Assembly (NCBI GenBank): GCA_900470805.1
Contig: UCCA01000003.1
Location: 262,110-326,109 of the forward strand
Direction of reading: 5' to 3'
DNA from: Hyphomicrobiales bacterium
GTDB taxonomy: Bacteria; Pseudomonadota; Alphaproteobacteria; Rhizobiales; Rhizobiaceae
DNA: 64,000 nucleotides
Shown: piece after piece, positions 26,674 to 35,799 of the stretch
Layout: each line of letters begins with the position of its first letter
Numbering within the stretch: position 1 is the stretch's first letter
Made by a program: the position numbers and the translations under genes
The notes under the pieces: generated by a model
Told to the model about the DNA's origin: nothing
Database searches by the model: none
The model's input: the letters and a program-made list of their open reading frames with translations, nothing else

Positions 26674-27426
26674 TCAAAGAAAGGGTCGAACCTTTTCGTC
26701 CAGGCCGTCCCAGCCAGCAATTTTCGTCAATGCGTCCCCGTCCAGCACCTCACAGGCGCGCTCCTGCCAGCGAATGAGATTGCGCGCGGCCAGCTTCTTG
26801 AGCGTCTTGTTGGTGTGGACGATCGACAGGCCAAGAGTATCGGCAATGTGCTGCTGCGTGATGGGGATGGAGCTGTGACCGTTGAACAGCTTCAACTGCT
26901 TGCCGCGCTGATAGAGAAAGGCGATGAGATAGGCAGCTCTTTCCAGCGCCGTGCGACGGCCGATGCTGAGAAGGTGCTCATCCAACATCCGCTCCTCCTG
27001 CGCCGCGATCCAGGTGATGTCGAAGCCCAGCGACGCATGCTTGTTGTAGAGCGTCATCAGCTTGTCGCGCTCGAAGACGCAGAGCGACACCGGCGACAGC
27101 GCCTCGACGGAGTGCTGCATCTCACCCATGATCGTTCCCTGAAGGCCGATCAGATCTCCCGGCATGATGTAATTGAGGATCTGCCGCCGGCCGTCCTCAA
27201 GCGTCTTGTAACGAAACCCCCAGCCGGACAGCACGGTGAACAAGTGTGCGCTGTGCGCGCCTTCAACAAGAATGGTGGCGCCGGCGTCGGCAGCCAGTTC
27301 GCCCTTCTTGAACTTGGAGACAAACGCCAGTTCCTCGCTGTCGAATTCGCGGAAATGCGGCAGCGGCCGCAAAGGACACTGTTCACAGGGAGTTTTGAAC
27401 GAATGCGTCGGTCGTGCTGTCGCCAT
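26674..27426 (-). CDS. Crp/Fnr family transcription regulator
   Basis: A 250-residue regulator: cAMP-type beta-roll (about 30-145), long dimer helix and a C-terminal winged helix-turn-helix (ITQQHIADTLGLSIVHTNKT). C14 and C17 form CEQC and C116 lies in SLCVFERD, at the place of FNR C122, so three of the four FNR cluster ligands are present. A cysteine equivalent to FNR C29 is missing, so an FNR-type 4Fe-4S cluster is unlikely to form in the usual way. The ATG beginning MATARPTHSF is taken; upstream frame lies in the era terminator. Targets unknown. Confidence 0.85.
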   Translation of the reverse strand: MATARPTHSFKTPCEQCPLRPLPHFREFDSEELAFVSKFKKGELAADAGATILVEGAHSAHLFTVLSGWGFRYKTLEDGRRQILNYIMPGDLIGLQGTIMGEMQHSVEALSPVSLCVFERDKLMTLYNKHASLGFDITWIAAQEERMLDEHLLSIGRRTALERAAYLIAFLYQRGKQLKLFNGHSSIPITQQHIADTLGLSIVHTNKTLKKLAARNLIRWQERACEVLDGDALTKIAGWDGLDEKVRPFL

Positions 27427-27442
27427 GCTTGCCCCATAAGCC

Positions 27443-27477
27443 ACAAAAAGCGGCGCTCCGATTTCGGAACGCCGCTT
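27443..27477 (-). terminator. Rho-independent terminator of the lepB-rnc-era operon
   Basis: On the minus strand AAGCGGCGTTCCG pairs with CGGAGCGCCGCTT (one mismatch, AAAT loop) and is followed by TTTG. It lies about 90 bases after the era stop and just before the Crp/Fnr start, separating the two units. Confidence 0.8.
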
Positions 27478-27569
27478 CTTTAAAACTCGCAACGGCGCGG
27501 TTTGTTCCAACGCTCGTCAATTTTTCACTGGAAAACGAGTGACTTGCGCGATGCACCAGTCACAGCATC

Positions 27570-28511
27570 TTATCCGCGAGGGAATTCCAGACCCATTTCG
27601 CGGAAACGTTCAGGGTCGTCGCCCCAGTTTTCTCGGACCTTGACGAAGAGAAAGAGGTGGACCGTCTGCTCGAGGATCTGGGACAGCTCTTTGCGAGACG
27701 CCGTGGAGATCGCCTTGATCGCCTCGCCGTTCTTGCCGAGCGCAATCTTCTTCTGGCTATCGCGCTCGACGTAGATCACCTGTTCGATGCGAACCGATCC
27801 ATCCTTGCGCTCTTCCCAGCTCTCCGTCTCGACATGCGAGGCATAGGGAAGCTCTTGATGCAGGCGCAGGAACAGCTTCTCGCGGGTGATTTCAGCCGCA
27901 AGCTGGCGCATCGGCAGATCGGAGATCTGATCCTCGGGATAGTACCAGGGCCCCTCCGGGAGCGTCTTGGCGAGATAATCCATGACATCGTCGCAACCAG
28001 AGCCGTTTTCGGCCGAGATCATGAAGGTTTCGTCGAAGGCGATCTTTTCGTTGGCGGCGGATGCCAGCGCCAGCAGATCCTCGCGCTTGACGCGGTCGAT
28101 CTTGTTCAGCGCCAGGATCTTGCGCTGCGGCACATCCTTCAGGCCTTCGAGAATCTTCTCGGCGTCTCCACGCAGGCCACGCTCGCTGTCGATCAGCAGC
28201 ATGATCACGTCGGCATCTTTTGCCCCGCCCCAGGCCGAGGTGACCATGGCGCGGTCGAGACGGCGGCGCGGCTTGAAGATGCCTGGCGTATCCATGAATA
28301 CGATCTGCGCGTTGTTGTGGGTCGCGATACCACGGACGATGGCGCGCGTCGTCTGCACCTTGTGGCTGACGATCGACACCTTGGCGCCGACCAACCGATT
28401 CAGCAGCGTTGACTTGCCGGCATTGGTCGGCCCGATGAGGGCGACGAAGCCGGAATGCGTCGGGCCGGCAGGTTCTGCGGCGCTATCCGCGATGTCGTGT
28501 TCTTCGGTCAT
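27570..28511 (-). CDS. era: GTPase Era
   Basis: A 313-residue essential GTPase that binds the 3' end of 16S rRNA during 30S assembly. G1 GPTNAGKS (27-34), G3 DTPG, G4 NKID and a C-terminal KH domain (about 215-300, containing GKNGEAIKAI) are present. The ATG giving MTEEHDIADS is chosen; a further upstream start would overlap rnc. It is 8 bases downstream of rnc, completing lepB-rnc-era, and is followed by a strong terminator. Confidence 0.97.
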   Translation of the reverse strand: MTEEHDIADSAAEPAGPTHSGFVALIGPTNAGKSTLLNRLVGAKVSIVSHKVQTTRAIVRGIATHNNAQIVFMDTPGIFKPRRRLDRAMVTSAWGGAKDADVIMLLIDSERGLRGDAEKILEGLKDVPQRKILALNKIDRVKREDLLALASAANEKIAFDETFMISAENGSGCDDVMDYLAKTLPEGPWYYPEDQISDLPMRQLAAEITREKLFLRLHQELPYASHVETESWEERKDGSVRIEQVIYVERDSQKKIALGKNGEAIKAISTASRKELSQILEQTVHLFLFVKVRENWGDDPERFREMGLEFPRG

Positions 28512-28519
28512 TGTTCCTG

Positions 28520-29242
28520 TCAATTTCCGGCAGAGGATTTCTGCCAAATGCCTTCGCGTTCGAGCATCTTGGTGGCGGCCACCTGTTCGGCAGCGCGCTT
28601 GGAGCGCTCGACGCCTGTTTCCGGCTTCACGCCGGCGACCTCGACGGTCACCGTGAAACGCGGATCATGATCCGGTCCGGAGCGTTCTTCAACCCGGTAG
28701 TTTGGCGTCACGCCGAATTTGGCATGCGACCATTCCTGTAGTTCCGTCTTGGCATCACGTCTGGCACCATCGGCGCGCACGGCACGCTTTTCCCAGTATT
28801 TCAGGATGAAGCGACGCGCGGTCTCAAGGCCGGCATCGAGGTAGATCGCGGCGATCAGGCTCTCGACGACATCGGCGCGGACATTCATCATGCGCTTGCC
28901 GGTTAGCTTCTTCACATCGGCACCGGTGCGGATGAACAGATGCAGACCAAGTTCGTCGGCAACCTCGGCGCAGGTATCGGCGCTCACCAACTGATTGAGG
29001 CGAACCGAGAGTTCGCCTTCCGCCGCGGCACTGAAGGTCCTGAAAAGCATCTCGGCGACACATAGGCCAAGCACCCGGTCGCCAAGAAATTCGAGACGCT
29101 CGTAGTTCCCGCCACCCTTCTGGGTGCGGGCGCTGGCGTGAGTCAGTGCGCGGTCCAGTCGCTCCTTCTCGGCGAAGACGTGACCGATCAGAGCTTCGAG
29201 CTTTGACCGGTCAGCGGCCGAAAGCGTCGCCGACTTACTCAT
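28520..29242 (-). CDS. rnc: Ribonuclease III
   Basis: A 240-residue enzyme that cuts double-stranded RNA in rRNA and mRNA maturation. The catalytic signature NYERLEFLGDRVLGL begins at residue 46. A second acidic site is in NVRADVVESLIAAIYLD (about 120). The double-stranded RNA-binding domain (about 165-235) contains RSKRAAEQVAA. The ATG overlaps the lepB stop (TGA inside ATGA), so translation is coupled to the signal peptidase gene. Confidence 0.97.
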   Translation of the reverse strand: MSKSATLSAADRSKLEALIGHVFAEKERLDRALTHASARTQKGGGNYERLEFLGDRVLGLCVAEMLFRTFSAAAEGELSVRLNQLVSADTCAEVADELGLHLFIRTGADVKKLTGKRMMNVRADVVESLIAAIYLDAGLETARRFILKYWEKRAVRADGARRDAKTELQEWSHAKFGVTPNYRVEERSGPDHDPRFTVTVEVAGVKPETGVERSKRAAEQVAATKMLEREGIWQKSSAGN

Positions 29243-29982
29243 TCAACGCCCTTGAAGAGGCGATCCCAGCGCATATTGGAAGGCCACTTCCAGATTTCGC
29301 GGAACGATGTGTCATTACCAAGCGAGAAGAAGATGAGGCTGGCGCGGCCAACAAGGTTCTCGGCCGGGACAAAGCCAACATCGAAGCGGCTGTCGAGCGA
29401 GTTGTCGCGGTTGTCACCCATCATGAAGTAGTGGCCTTCGGGGACGATGAATTCGCGCGTGTTGTCGCCACGGGAAACCGGGGACTGGTCCAGCGTATCG
29501 TAGGTGACGCCGTTGTCCATGGTTTCGCGGAAGACGGGAACGTCCTGGCCCGGATCCTGGGCATAGTCGGAGTTGAACGTGCCGTCCGGCACCTTCGGAA
29601 CCGCCGTGCCGTTAACGTAAAGAACGCCATCGGTGACCTGAATATGATCGCCGGGAAGACCGACGAGCCGCTTGATGTAGTCGATCTCGGGGTTCGGCGG
29701 GAAACGGAAGACGACGACATCGCCACGCTTCGGCTCACTGGAGAAAATGCGGCCGCTGAACAGGTTCGGCGAGAACGGCAGCGAATACTTGGAATAGCCG
29801 TAAGCGAACTTGTTGACGAAGATATAGTCGCCGACGAGAAGCGTCGGCATCATCGAGCCCGACGGAATCGTGAAAGGCTGGAACAGGACCGTGCGGATCA
29901 CCATAGCCAGGATCAGCGCCTGGACGATGACCTTGATGTTTTCCCACAGAGCATTCGGCTTGGCTTCGACTTTTTCGGACAC
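29239..29982 (-). CDS. lepB: Signal peptidase I
   Basis: A 247-residue inner-membrane serine protease that removes signal peptides from exported proteins. One N-terminal transmembrane segment (about 15-35) precedes the catalytic S43 in PSGSMMPTL. The general base K104 is in YIKRLVGLPGD, and MGDNRDNSLDSR forms the C-terminal box. It heads the lepB-rnc-era unit, a common alphaproteobacterial order. A gap of 114 bases separates it from acpS. Confidence 0.97.
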   Translation of the reverse strand: MSEKVEAKPNALWENIKVIVQALILAMVIRTVLFQPFTIPSGSMMPTLLVGDYIFVNKFAYGYSKYSLPFSPNLFSGRIFSSEPKRGDVVVFRFPPNPEIDYIKRLVGLPGDHIQVTDGVLYVNGTAVPKVPDGTFNSDYAQDPGQDVPVFRETMDNGVTYDTLDQSPVSRGDNTREFIVPEGHYFMMGDNRDNSLDSRFDVGFVPAENLVGRASLIFFSLGNDTSFREIWKWPSNMRWDRLFKGVE

Positions 29983-30075
29983 GCAGTTCTATTCCTTCAG
30001 AGCGCTACCGTGAGCGCAAGTCTTATTCGGTTCTCTGTAGCGCCTTCGGCCGATTGCGGCAATGCCGCGAACATT

Positions 30076-30094
30076 AAAAGCGAGACAGGCTCGC
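30076..30094 (-). terminator. Short hairpin after acpS
   Basis: On the minus strand GCGAG and CTCGC pair around 5 bases and run into TTTTAA just after the acpS stop. The 5-bp stem is weak, so this may not fully stop read-through into lepB. Confidence 0.35.
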
Positions 30095-30096
30095 CC

Positions 30097-30501
30097 TCAG
30101 CTGCCTGTCGGCAATGCCTCGATGATCACGAAAGCCTGCGCGAGAGGAAAATCATCGGTAATCGTCAGATGAATGGCGGCGTGGTGGCCCGCCGGGAGCA
30201 TCGACTGCAGGATTTCGGCCGCACCGCCAGTGAGTTTCATCGTCGGCTTGCCGCTCGGCAGATTGACAACGCCCATGTCCTTCCAGAACACGCCTTGGGC
30301 GATACCGGTGCCCAGAGCCTTCGAACAGGCTTCCTTGGCCGCGAAGCGCTTGGCATAGGATGCGGCGCGATTGGCGCGGCGGTCGGATTTCTGCTGCTCG
30401 ATCTCGGTGAAGCAGCGGTTGGTGAAGCGCGCGCCAAAACGCTCGAGCGATTTTTCCACGCGCCTGATATCGATGAGATCGCTACCGATGCCGATGATCA
30501 T
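30097..30501 (-). CDS. acpS: Holo-[acyl-carrier-protein] synthase
   Basis: A 134-residue enzyme that transfers 4'-phosphopantetheine from CoA to acyl carrier protein. Metal ligands D8 (GIGSDLIDI) and E57 ([11 protein letters not shown]) are visible, and the size fits a group I AcpS trimer. The open frame extends far upstream, but only antisense-like sequence through the DUF2062 gene, so the ATG at the DUF2062 stop overlap is used. Co-translation with DUF2062 is indicated by the ATGA overlap. Confidence 0.96.
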   Translation of the reverse strand: MIIGIGSDLIDIRRVEKSLERFGARFTNRCFTEIEQQKSDRRANRAASYAKRFAAKEACSKALGTGIAQGVFWKDMGVVNLPSGKPTMKLTGGAAEILQSMLPAGHHAAIHLTITDDFPLAQAFVIIEALPTGS

Positions 30502-31088
30502 ACCGTTTCCTCCACCGCAGCGGGGTTGGCCACGTGCAGACGAGCGCGCTCGAGCAGACGGAGGCGTCGGCGGTTTTGAAAGCCTTTTACCGTGTATAAG
30601 GTGGCAAAATAGATCACCACCGAGGTGACGATGGCCGGCGGGATCGAGCCGATCAGCATCGGCTCCAGCACCGGCCGCCACAGCTCGCTGAAATGCAACT
30701 CGTGGAACAGCGCCGGCAGGTCCACGGAATTGCCCTGCATCGTATCCTTGCGGCTGAGCACAAGGTGGCCGATTTCCCAGGTTGTTCCCCAGATGAAAGG
30801 ATAGGTCAACGGATTGCCGAATGCCGCGCATCCAAGCGCTGCTGCAACCATGTTGCCGGAAAACAGATAGGTCAGGACAAAGGCCATGACGAAATGGACG
30901 CCGATGAACGGTGTCCACGACACGAATATGCCCGCGGCCACGCCGATGGCGACCGCGTGTGGCGATGCGCGCAGGCGCAGGACACGCATGACAAGATAGC
31001 GTGGCGGACGCAGGAACCCTTTGCGGGGCCATAACAGCTCACGCAACTTTTCACGAAATCCGGCAGGTTTCCGACGTCGAAATAACAT
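30498..31088 (-). CDS. DUF2062 membrane protein
   Basis: A 196-residue protein with a basic N-terminus ([10 protein letters not shown]) and three hydrophobic segments. The family core [28 protein letters not shown] and GNPLTYPF is visible. DUF2062 proteins have no settled function. Location just upstream of acpS with overlapping stop and start hints at an envelope or lipid-linked role, but this is inference. The ATG chosen gives the basic start typical of the family; upstream codons add an unconvincing extension. Confidence 0.85.
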   Translation of the reverse strand: MLFRRRKPAGFREKLRELLWPRKGFLRPPRYLVMRVLRLRASPHAVAIGVAAGIFVSWTPFIGVHFVMAFVLTYLFSGNMVAAALGCAAFGNPLTYPFIWGTTWEIGHLVLSRKDTMQGNSVDLPALFHELHFSELWRPVLEPMLIGSIPPAIVTSVVIYFATLYTVKGFQNRRRLRLLERARLHVANPAAVEETV

Positions 31089-31234
31089 GGCGCGTATGTA
31101 GTGCATGGCGCACATGGCTGACAAGAGCGTCAAACCATCTCAGTCACGAATTGATGAGCGCCGACCGAGTATACATCTCATTCACCAGGGGCGCGTCATG
31201 CACCCCTCTGCTTTTGCAAGCCCGATACCAGCGA

Positions 31235-31384
31235 TTAGCGGGTACGGAACAGACCACGGTCAACCTGCCGCTGACGATATTCGAGGTCGATACGGTCGAA
31301 CGAACCGTTGAGATATGCCGTTTCGCGTTCTTCAGCACTCGGAGCGCGCAGGGCACGAGCGAACTTCTTGATAGGTGTAAACAT
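31235..31384 (-). CDS. DUF3563 family small protein (49 residues)
   Basis: A micro-protein starting MFTPIKKFARALRAPSAEER, continuing with TAYLNGSFDRIDLEYRQRQ and ending RGLFRTR. This pattern (APSAEER, YLN, DRIDLE-RQR) matches the rhizobial and proteobacterial DUF3563 family. A GAGG site lies 9 bases before the ATG. The function of the family is unknown; the DUF1127-like size and charge suggest a regulator or RNA-binding peptide, an inference only. It lies between rsh and the DUF2062 gene. Confidence 0.8.
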   Translation of the reverse strand: MFTPIKKFARALRAPSAEERETAYLNGSFDRIDLEYRQRQVDRGLFRTR

Positions 31385-31564
31385 TTGATTGCCTCGTCTT
31401 TCAGTCACTTCTTGATGACCAGAAGATAGGTGGTATCGACGACGTTTACCAACGCTCTAATACTGAGTCAGCCATGCGTCCATTGCATGCCTTGATCACC
31501 ATCTGCGACAATTTGACCACAAAACGATCACAAAATGTGCAAATCCGCGGCAGATGACCGCAGC

Positions 31565-33805
31565 CTACTCGTAAAGGCGGCGAACTGTCGCAACGCAATC
31601 GAGATCTGAAAGCTGCGCAAGCAGTTGATTCAACTGGCGAAGGTCCCAAACCTCGACATCAAGCGCCATCTCCGTGAAGTCGGTCGCGACCCTGACGGTG
31701 TTGAACACACGGATATTGACATCGACATCGGCCACGGTGCGCGCGAGCTTCGCCAGCGTTCCCGGCTCGTTGAGCGCATTGACCATGATGCGCGCCATGA
31801 AGCGCGATTTGTTGGCCTCGTCCAAATCCCAGCGCACATCAATCCAGCGCTCCGGCTGCTCATCGAAGCGCTGCAACACCGGCGACTGGATCGGGTAGAT
31901 GGTGATGCCCTTGGCGTTCTCGGTGGTGTTGGTGATGCCAACGATGCGATCGCCGGGCACGGCGCCGGTGGAAGCGAACTGTACGTCGATGTTACTCGAT
32001 ATGCCGCGGATCGGAACGCTTTCGGAATCCTCGAGCGCGCCCGGATCCCCATCGCCCGGCTTCTTCGCCTTGTCGGGAATCTTGAAGATCATGCCGGTGG
32101 CACTGCGGACGTTGAACCAGCCGTCATCGCCCGTCGGCTTGGCCGTGATGCGCTCTTCCTGATGATCAGGATAGACGGCGCGCAGGACATCCAGCGACGA
32201 CATCTCGCCACGTCCGACGGATGCAATCGCGTCTTCGACGTCCTTTTGCCCGAGGCGGTGTAGCGCCGGCTTCATCGCTTCGCGCGAGAAGATCTTGCCG
32301 GCGCGATCGAAGGTGCGCTCAAGAATGCGGTGACCGAGGCCGGCGTATTGCTTACGGATCGCCATACGCGTGGCGCGGCGGATGGCGGCGCGCGCCTTCC
32401 CGGTGACGACGATCTCTTCCCATGCAGCCGGCGGCACCTGCACGCCGGAGCGGATAATTTCAACTTCGTCGCCGTTGGCAAGGCGTGTCACCAGCGGCAT
32501 GATGCGGCCGTTGATCTTGGCGCCAACCGTGGTGTCGCCGATATTGGTGTGCACGGCATAGGCGAAATCGATCGGCGTCGCGCCGCGCGGCAACGCGATC
32601 AGCTTGCCCTTCGGCGTGAAACAGAAGACCTGATCCTGGAACAGCTCGAGCTTTGTATGCTCCAGAAACTCTTCCGGGCTGTCGCCTTCGGCCAACGCCT
32701 CGATGGTGTGGCGCAGCCATGAATAGGCATTGGATTCGCGCGAGAGGATTTCGCCATCGACATGCGAAGCGCCATCCTTGTAGAGCGTATGCGCGGCAAT
32801 GCCGAACTCGGCGATCTCGTGCATGCGCATGGTGCGAATCTGCAGTTCGATGCGCTGGCTGGACGGGCCGACGATGGTGGTGTGCAGCGAACGATAGTCG
32901 TTCTGCTTTGGCGTCGAGATATAGTCCTTGAAGCGGCCGGGGACGACACGCCAGCGCGTATGGACAATGCCGAGACCGCGATAACAGGAGGGGATGTCGT
33001 CGACAATGATGCGGAAGCCGTAGACATCGGACAGCTGCTCGAAGGAAAGAGACTTCGACTGCATCTTTCGAAACACCGAGTAAGGCTTCTTCTGGCGCCC
33101 CTTGACGTGAACGTTGGTCAGGCCGTTGGCGACCAGCAAGTCGCGCAGCTCGGTTTCGATCTTCTTGACCAGGCCCTCATTGCGCCGCGACAGCTCCTCG
33201 AGCCGCTTGGTGACGGTTTCGTAGGCCTCGGGGTTGATGTGGCGGAAGGAGAGATCCTCCAGTTCCTCGCGCATGTCCTGCATACCCATGCGGCCGGCGA
33301 GCGGCGCATAGATATCCATCGTCTCTTCGGAAATGCGGGCGCGCTTTTCCGGCGACATGTGGTCGAGGGTGCGCATGTTGTGAAGGCGGTCGGCGAGCTT
33401 GACCAGCAAGACGCGCACGTCGTCGGAGATGGCCAGCAACAGTTTGCGCAGATTTTCGGCCTGCTTGGCCTTCTTGGTGACGAGATCGAGTTTCTTGATC
33501 TTCGTCAGGCCTTCCACGAGCCGGCCGATGTCCTCGCCGAACAGCTCGTCGATTTCAGCGCGGGTGGCGGTGGTGTCTTCGATGGTGTCATGGAGAAGTG
33601 CGACAGCGATCGTCGACTCGTCCAGATGCATGTCCGTCAGAATGGCGGCGACTTCGAGCGGATGGGAGATATAGGGGTCGCCGCTGGCCCGCTTCTGCTG
33701 GCCATGCTTCTGCATGGCATAGACATAGGCTTTGTTGAGCAGCGCTTCGTTGGCATCGGGCTTGTATTTCTGAACCCGCTCCACGAGCTCGTACTGCCGC
33801 ATCAT
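31565..33805 (-). CDS. rsh: Bifunctional (p)ppGpp synthetase/hydrolase Rsh
   Basis: A 746-residue long-form RelA/SpoT homologue. An HD hydrolase domain (LLHDTIEDT near 70, ADRLHNMRTL near 140) is followed by a synthetase domain (YGFRIIVDD near 265, TPKQNDYRSLH near 300). Then come a TGS domain (about 390-450), helical linkers and a C-terminal ACT domain (about 665-746). Both catalytic cores look intact, as expected for the single Rsh of rhizobia, which controls the stringent response and symbiosis. Two adjacent ATGs offer alternative starts. It is close to rpoZ on the same strand, but a terminator separates them. Confidence 0.97.
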   Translation of the reverse strand: MMRQYELVERVQKYKPDANEALLNKAYVYAMQKHGQQKRASGDPYISHPLEVAAILTDMHLDESTIAVALLHDTIEDTTATRAEIDELFGEDIGRLVEGLTKIKKLDLVTKKAKQAENLRKLLLAISDDVRVLLVKLADRLHNMRTLDHMSPEKRARISEETMDIYAPLAGRMGMQDMREELEDLSFRHINPEAYETVTKRLEELSRRNEGLVKKIETELRDLLVANGLTNVHVKGRQKKPYSVFRKMQSKSLSFEQLSDVYGFRIIVDDIPSCYRGLGIVHTRWRVVPGRFKDYISTPKQNDYRSLHTTIVGPSSQRIELQIRTMRMHEIAEFGIAAHTLYKDGASHVDGEILSRESNAYSWLRHTIEALAEGDSPEEFLEHTKLELFQDQVFCFTPKGKLIALPRGATPIDFAYAVHTNIGDTTVGAKINGRIMPLVTRLANGDEVEIIRSGVQVPPAAWEEIVVTGKARAAIRRATRMAIRKQYAGLGHRILERTFDRAGKIFSREAMKPALHRLGQKDVEDAIASVGRGEMSSLDVLRAVYPDHQEERITAKPTGDDGWFNVRSATGMIFKIPDKAKKPGDGDPGALEDSESVPIRGISSNIDVQFASTGAVPGDRIVGITNTTENAKGITIYPIQSPVLQRFDEQPERWIDVRWDLDEANKSRFMARIMVNALNEPGTLAKLARTVADVDVNIRVFNTVRVATDFTEMALDVEVWDLRQLNQLLAQLSDLDCVATVRRLYE

Positions 33806-33828
33806 CCCGAAGCCACTCCATTACAAAA

Positions 33829-33856
33829 GAAAAGCGCGCCAATCACAGATTGGCGC
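33829..33856 (-). terminator. Rho-independent terminator after rpoZ
   Basis: On the minus strand GCGCCAAT and ATTGGCGC pair perfectly around a 5-base loop, then GCTTTTCTTTTG follows. It lies about 50 bases after the rpoZ stop and just before the rsh start, so rsh probably has its own promoter or depends on read-through. Confidence 0.78.
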
Positions 33857-33905
33857 ACGTGATAATCAATCATATGCCGAAGCAATAATGGCGCAAGATT
33901 GACGA

Positions 33906-34301
33906 TTAGTAATCGTCGCTCTTTTCCGGCGGCACAAGGCCCTCAATACCGGCCAGAAGCTCTTCTTCCGACATCTGGTCGAAGGTGACCGTCTCAGGCG
34001 CATCGTCCTGTTCTTCGCCATCGGCAGCAGCGGTGGCGATGAGGCTGGCCGGATCGGGCTCGGGCTCGTCGACTTCGACGTGCTTCTGCAGCGAATGGAT
34101 CAGGTCTTCCTTCAGATCGTCGGGCGACAGCATTTCGTCGGCGATCTCGCGAAGGGCGACCACCGGGTTCTTGTCGTTGTCGCGATCGATGGTGATCGAG
34201 GCGCCCTGGGAAATCAGCCGGGCGCGGTGGCTGGCAAGCAGAACCAGCTCGAAGCGGTTCTCAACTTTGTCGATGCAATCTTCTACTGTGACACGGGCCA
34301 T
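33906..34301 (-). CDS. rpoZ: RNA polymerase omega subunit
   Basis: A 131-residue omega subunit starting [20 protein letters not shown], the family signature, with RARLISQGA and the [10 protein letters not shown] helix. The C-terminal acidic tail beyond residue 85 is longer than in E. coli, as usual in alphaproteobacteria. Omega stabilises beta-prime in RNA polymerase and helps the response to ppGpp, consistent with the adjacent rsh. The ATG giving MARVTVEDC is well supported by the family; the longer frame is not. Confidence 0.97.
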   Translation of the reverse strand: MARVTVEDCIDKVENRFELVLLASHRARLISQGASITIDRDNDKNPVVALREIADEMLSPDDLKEDLIHSLQKHVEVDEPEPDPASLIATAAADGEEQDDAPETVTFDQMSEEELLAGIEGLVPPEKSDDY

Positions 34302-34583
34302 TGCCTGTCCTTTACGTCGGGATCTCGGGATTAGCACCGCGATACAATTAAAAGCGGGCGAATTCAAGTTTTTAGTGAAGCGCTTATGCGACACCTGTGG
34401 GAAGCTTCTAATTTTAGAGGTTTCCACTAAAAGTTGCTTGGAATATATCGAATCCTGCCCTAAATCTCGTTTATATGAATAGTTCATAAAGTAAGAATTG
34501 TTCTGGATTTAGCAGATAAGCCATTGTTTTGATGGATTATTTGACGTTAGCATTTTCGATAACTCCAAGTGGATTGGTACGCG

Positions 34584-35165
34584 ATGTTCGACCCGCGAGA
34601 AAAAATTGCTCTTTTTATTGATGGCGCCAACCTCTACGCGGCGTCCAAGAGTCTCGGCTTTGACATCGATTACCGCAAGCTTTTGAAAGCATTCCAGAAA
34701 CGCGGCTACCTGCTGCGGGCCTACTATTACACGGCGCTGATCGAAGATCAGGAATATTCCTCGATCCGTCCGCTGATCGATTGGCTGGATTACAACGGCT
34801 ACAAGGTCGTGACCAAGCCCGCCAAGGAGTTCACGGACTCGATGGGCCGCCGCAAGATCAAGGGCAACATGGATATCGAGCTCGCGATCGATGCCATGGA
34901 GCAGTCCGAGACGGTCGACCACCTGGTGATTTTCTCCGGCGATGGCGACTTCACGACGCTGGTCGAAGCGCTGCAGCGCCGAGGCCGTAAGGTTTCGATC
35001 ATTTCGACGATGGCGACCCAGCCGCCGATGATCGCCGACGATCTTCGCCGGCAGGCCGACCACTTCATCGATCTTCTGTCGCTGAAGAGCGAAATCGGCC
35101 GCGACCCATCCGAGCGCCCTGCCCGCCCAACCGAGCCGGTAGCATCGAGCGACTACGAAAGCTGA
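34584..35165 (+). CDS. NYN domain protein (LabA/DUF88-like, PIN-fold)
   Basis: A 193-residue NYN-domain protein. The metal-site aspartates are visible in LFIDGANLYAA (near 10), in KGNMDIELAIDAM (near 100) and in VIFSGDGDFTTLV (near 120). NYN/PIN folds usually cleave RNA, and relatives are annotated as LabA-like. The ATG beginning MFDPREK is chosen over a GTG five codons upstream. It is divergent from rpoZ across 282 bases in which I see no gene. A hairpin follows the stop, convergent with smpB. Confidence 0.88.
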   Translation: MFDPREKIALFIDGANLYAASKSLGFDIDYRKLLKAFQKRGYLLRAYYYTALIEDQEYSSIRPLIDWLDYNGYKVVTKPAKEFTDSMGRRKIKGNMDIELAIDAMEQSETVDHLVIFSGDGDFTTLVEALQRRGRKVSIISTMATQPPMIADDLRRQADHFIDLLSLKSEIGRDPSERPARPTEPVASSDYES

Positions 35166-35184
35166 AGAGTCCGATGGATCAACG

Positions 35185-35214
35185 AACGAACCGCAGCAGA
35201 TGCCGCGGTTCGTT
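35185..35214. terminator. Hairpin terminator between convergent NYN gene and smpB
   Basis: AACGAACCGC and GCGGTTCGTT pair perfectly over 10 bases with a 10-base loop, 19 bases after the NYN stop. TTCTAAC follows on the plus strand. It is placed to serve both converging genes. Confidence 0.65.
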
Positions 35215-35222
35215 TCTAACGA

Positions 35223-35702
35223 TCAGCCATTGTCCTTGAGCAGCCTGCTCTTCTGCCTGTTCCAATCACGTTCTTTTTCAGACTGGCGCTTGTCATGGAG
35301 CTTCTTGCCCTTGGCGAGCGCCAGTTCCATTTTGGCGCGACCGCGATCGTTGAAATAGATCTTCAACGGGATCAGCGTCATGCCTTCGCGGTTGATGCCG
35401 ACGCGCAGACGATTGATCTCGCGACCCGAGAGCAGAAGCTTGCGACGACGGCGCGGTTCGTGATTGAACCGGTTCGCCTGCAGGTATTCGGGAAGATAGG
35501 AATTGATCAGCCAGATCTCGCCCTGCTCGTCGGACGCGTAGGACTCGGCGATGTTGGCCTTGCCCTCGCGCAGCGACTTCACCTCGGTCCCCATCAGCAC
35601 GATGCCGGCCTCATAGGTATCGATGATCTCGTAATTGTAGCGCGCCTTGCGGTTTTCCGCGACGATCTTCTTGACGACGCGATCGCTGCCTTTGGGGGCC
35701 AT
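35223..35702 (-). CDS. smpB: SsrA-binding protein SmpB
   Basis: A 159-residue partner of tmRNA in trans-translation, rescuing stalled ribosomes. Family signatures are [30 protein letters not shown] and the basic C-terminal tail [18 protein letters not shown]. The start giving [10 protein letters not shown] is preferred over four codons of extension. It lies downstream of dapA on the same strand (97-base gap with a hairpin). The tmRNA gene itself was not found in this window. Confidence 0.97.
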   Translation of the reverse strand: MAPKGSDRVVKKIVAENRKARYNYEIIDTYEAGIVLMGTEVKSLREGKANIAESYASDEQGEIWLINSYLPEYLQANRFNHEPRRRRKLLLSGREINRLRVGINREGMTLIPLKIYFNDRGRAKMELALAKGKKLHDKRQSEKERDWNRQKSRLLKDNG

Positions 35703-35765
35703 GACAAATTCCAATTGCTCGGGGGCGCGATCTCCGCGCCCGCACTTCCTGCGCTTTATGTAGAG

Positions 35766-35793
35766 GCACGGCCCTGTTTTGTGAAGGCCGTGC
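35766..35793 (-). terminator. Hairpin between dapA and smpB
   Basis: GCACGGCC and GGCCGTGC pair perfectly around a 12-base loop, 6 bases after the dapA stop. No T-run follows on the minus strand, so it may weaken rather than end transcription into smpB. Confidence 0.4.
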
Positions 35794-35799
35794 TTGGCA

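Noticed and set aside
30502..31032. An extended acpS frame of about 310 residues
   Set aside because: The extra part lies over the DUF2062 gene in another frame. The AcpS family is about 130 residues and the ATGA overlap fixes the start.
31565..33862. Long open frames on the plus strand opposite rsh
   Set aside because: They are shadows caused by high GC content; the minus-strand product has clear Rsh domains throughout.
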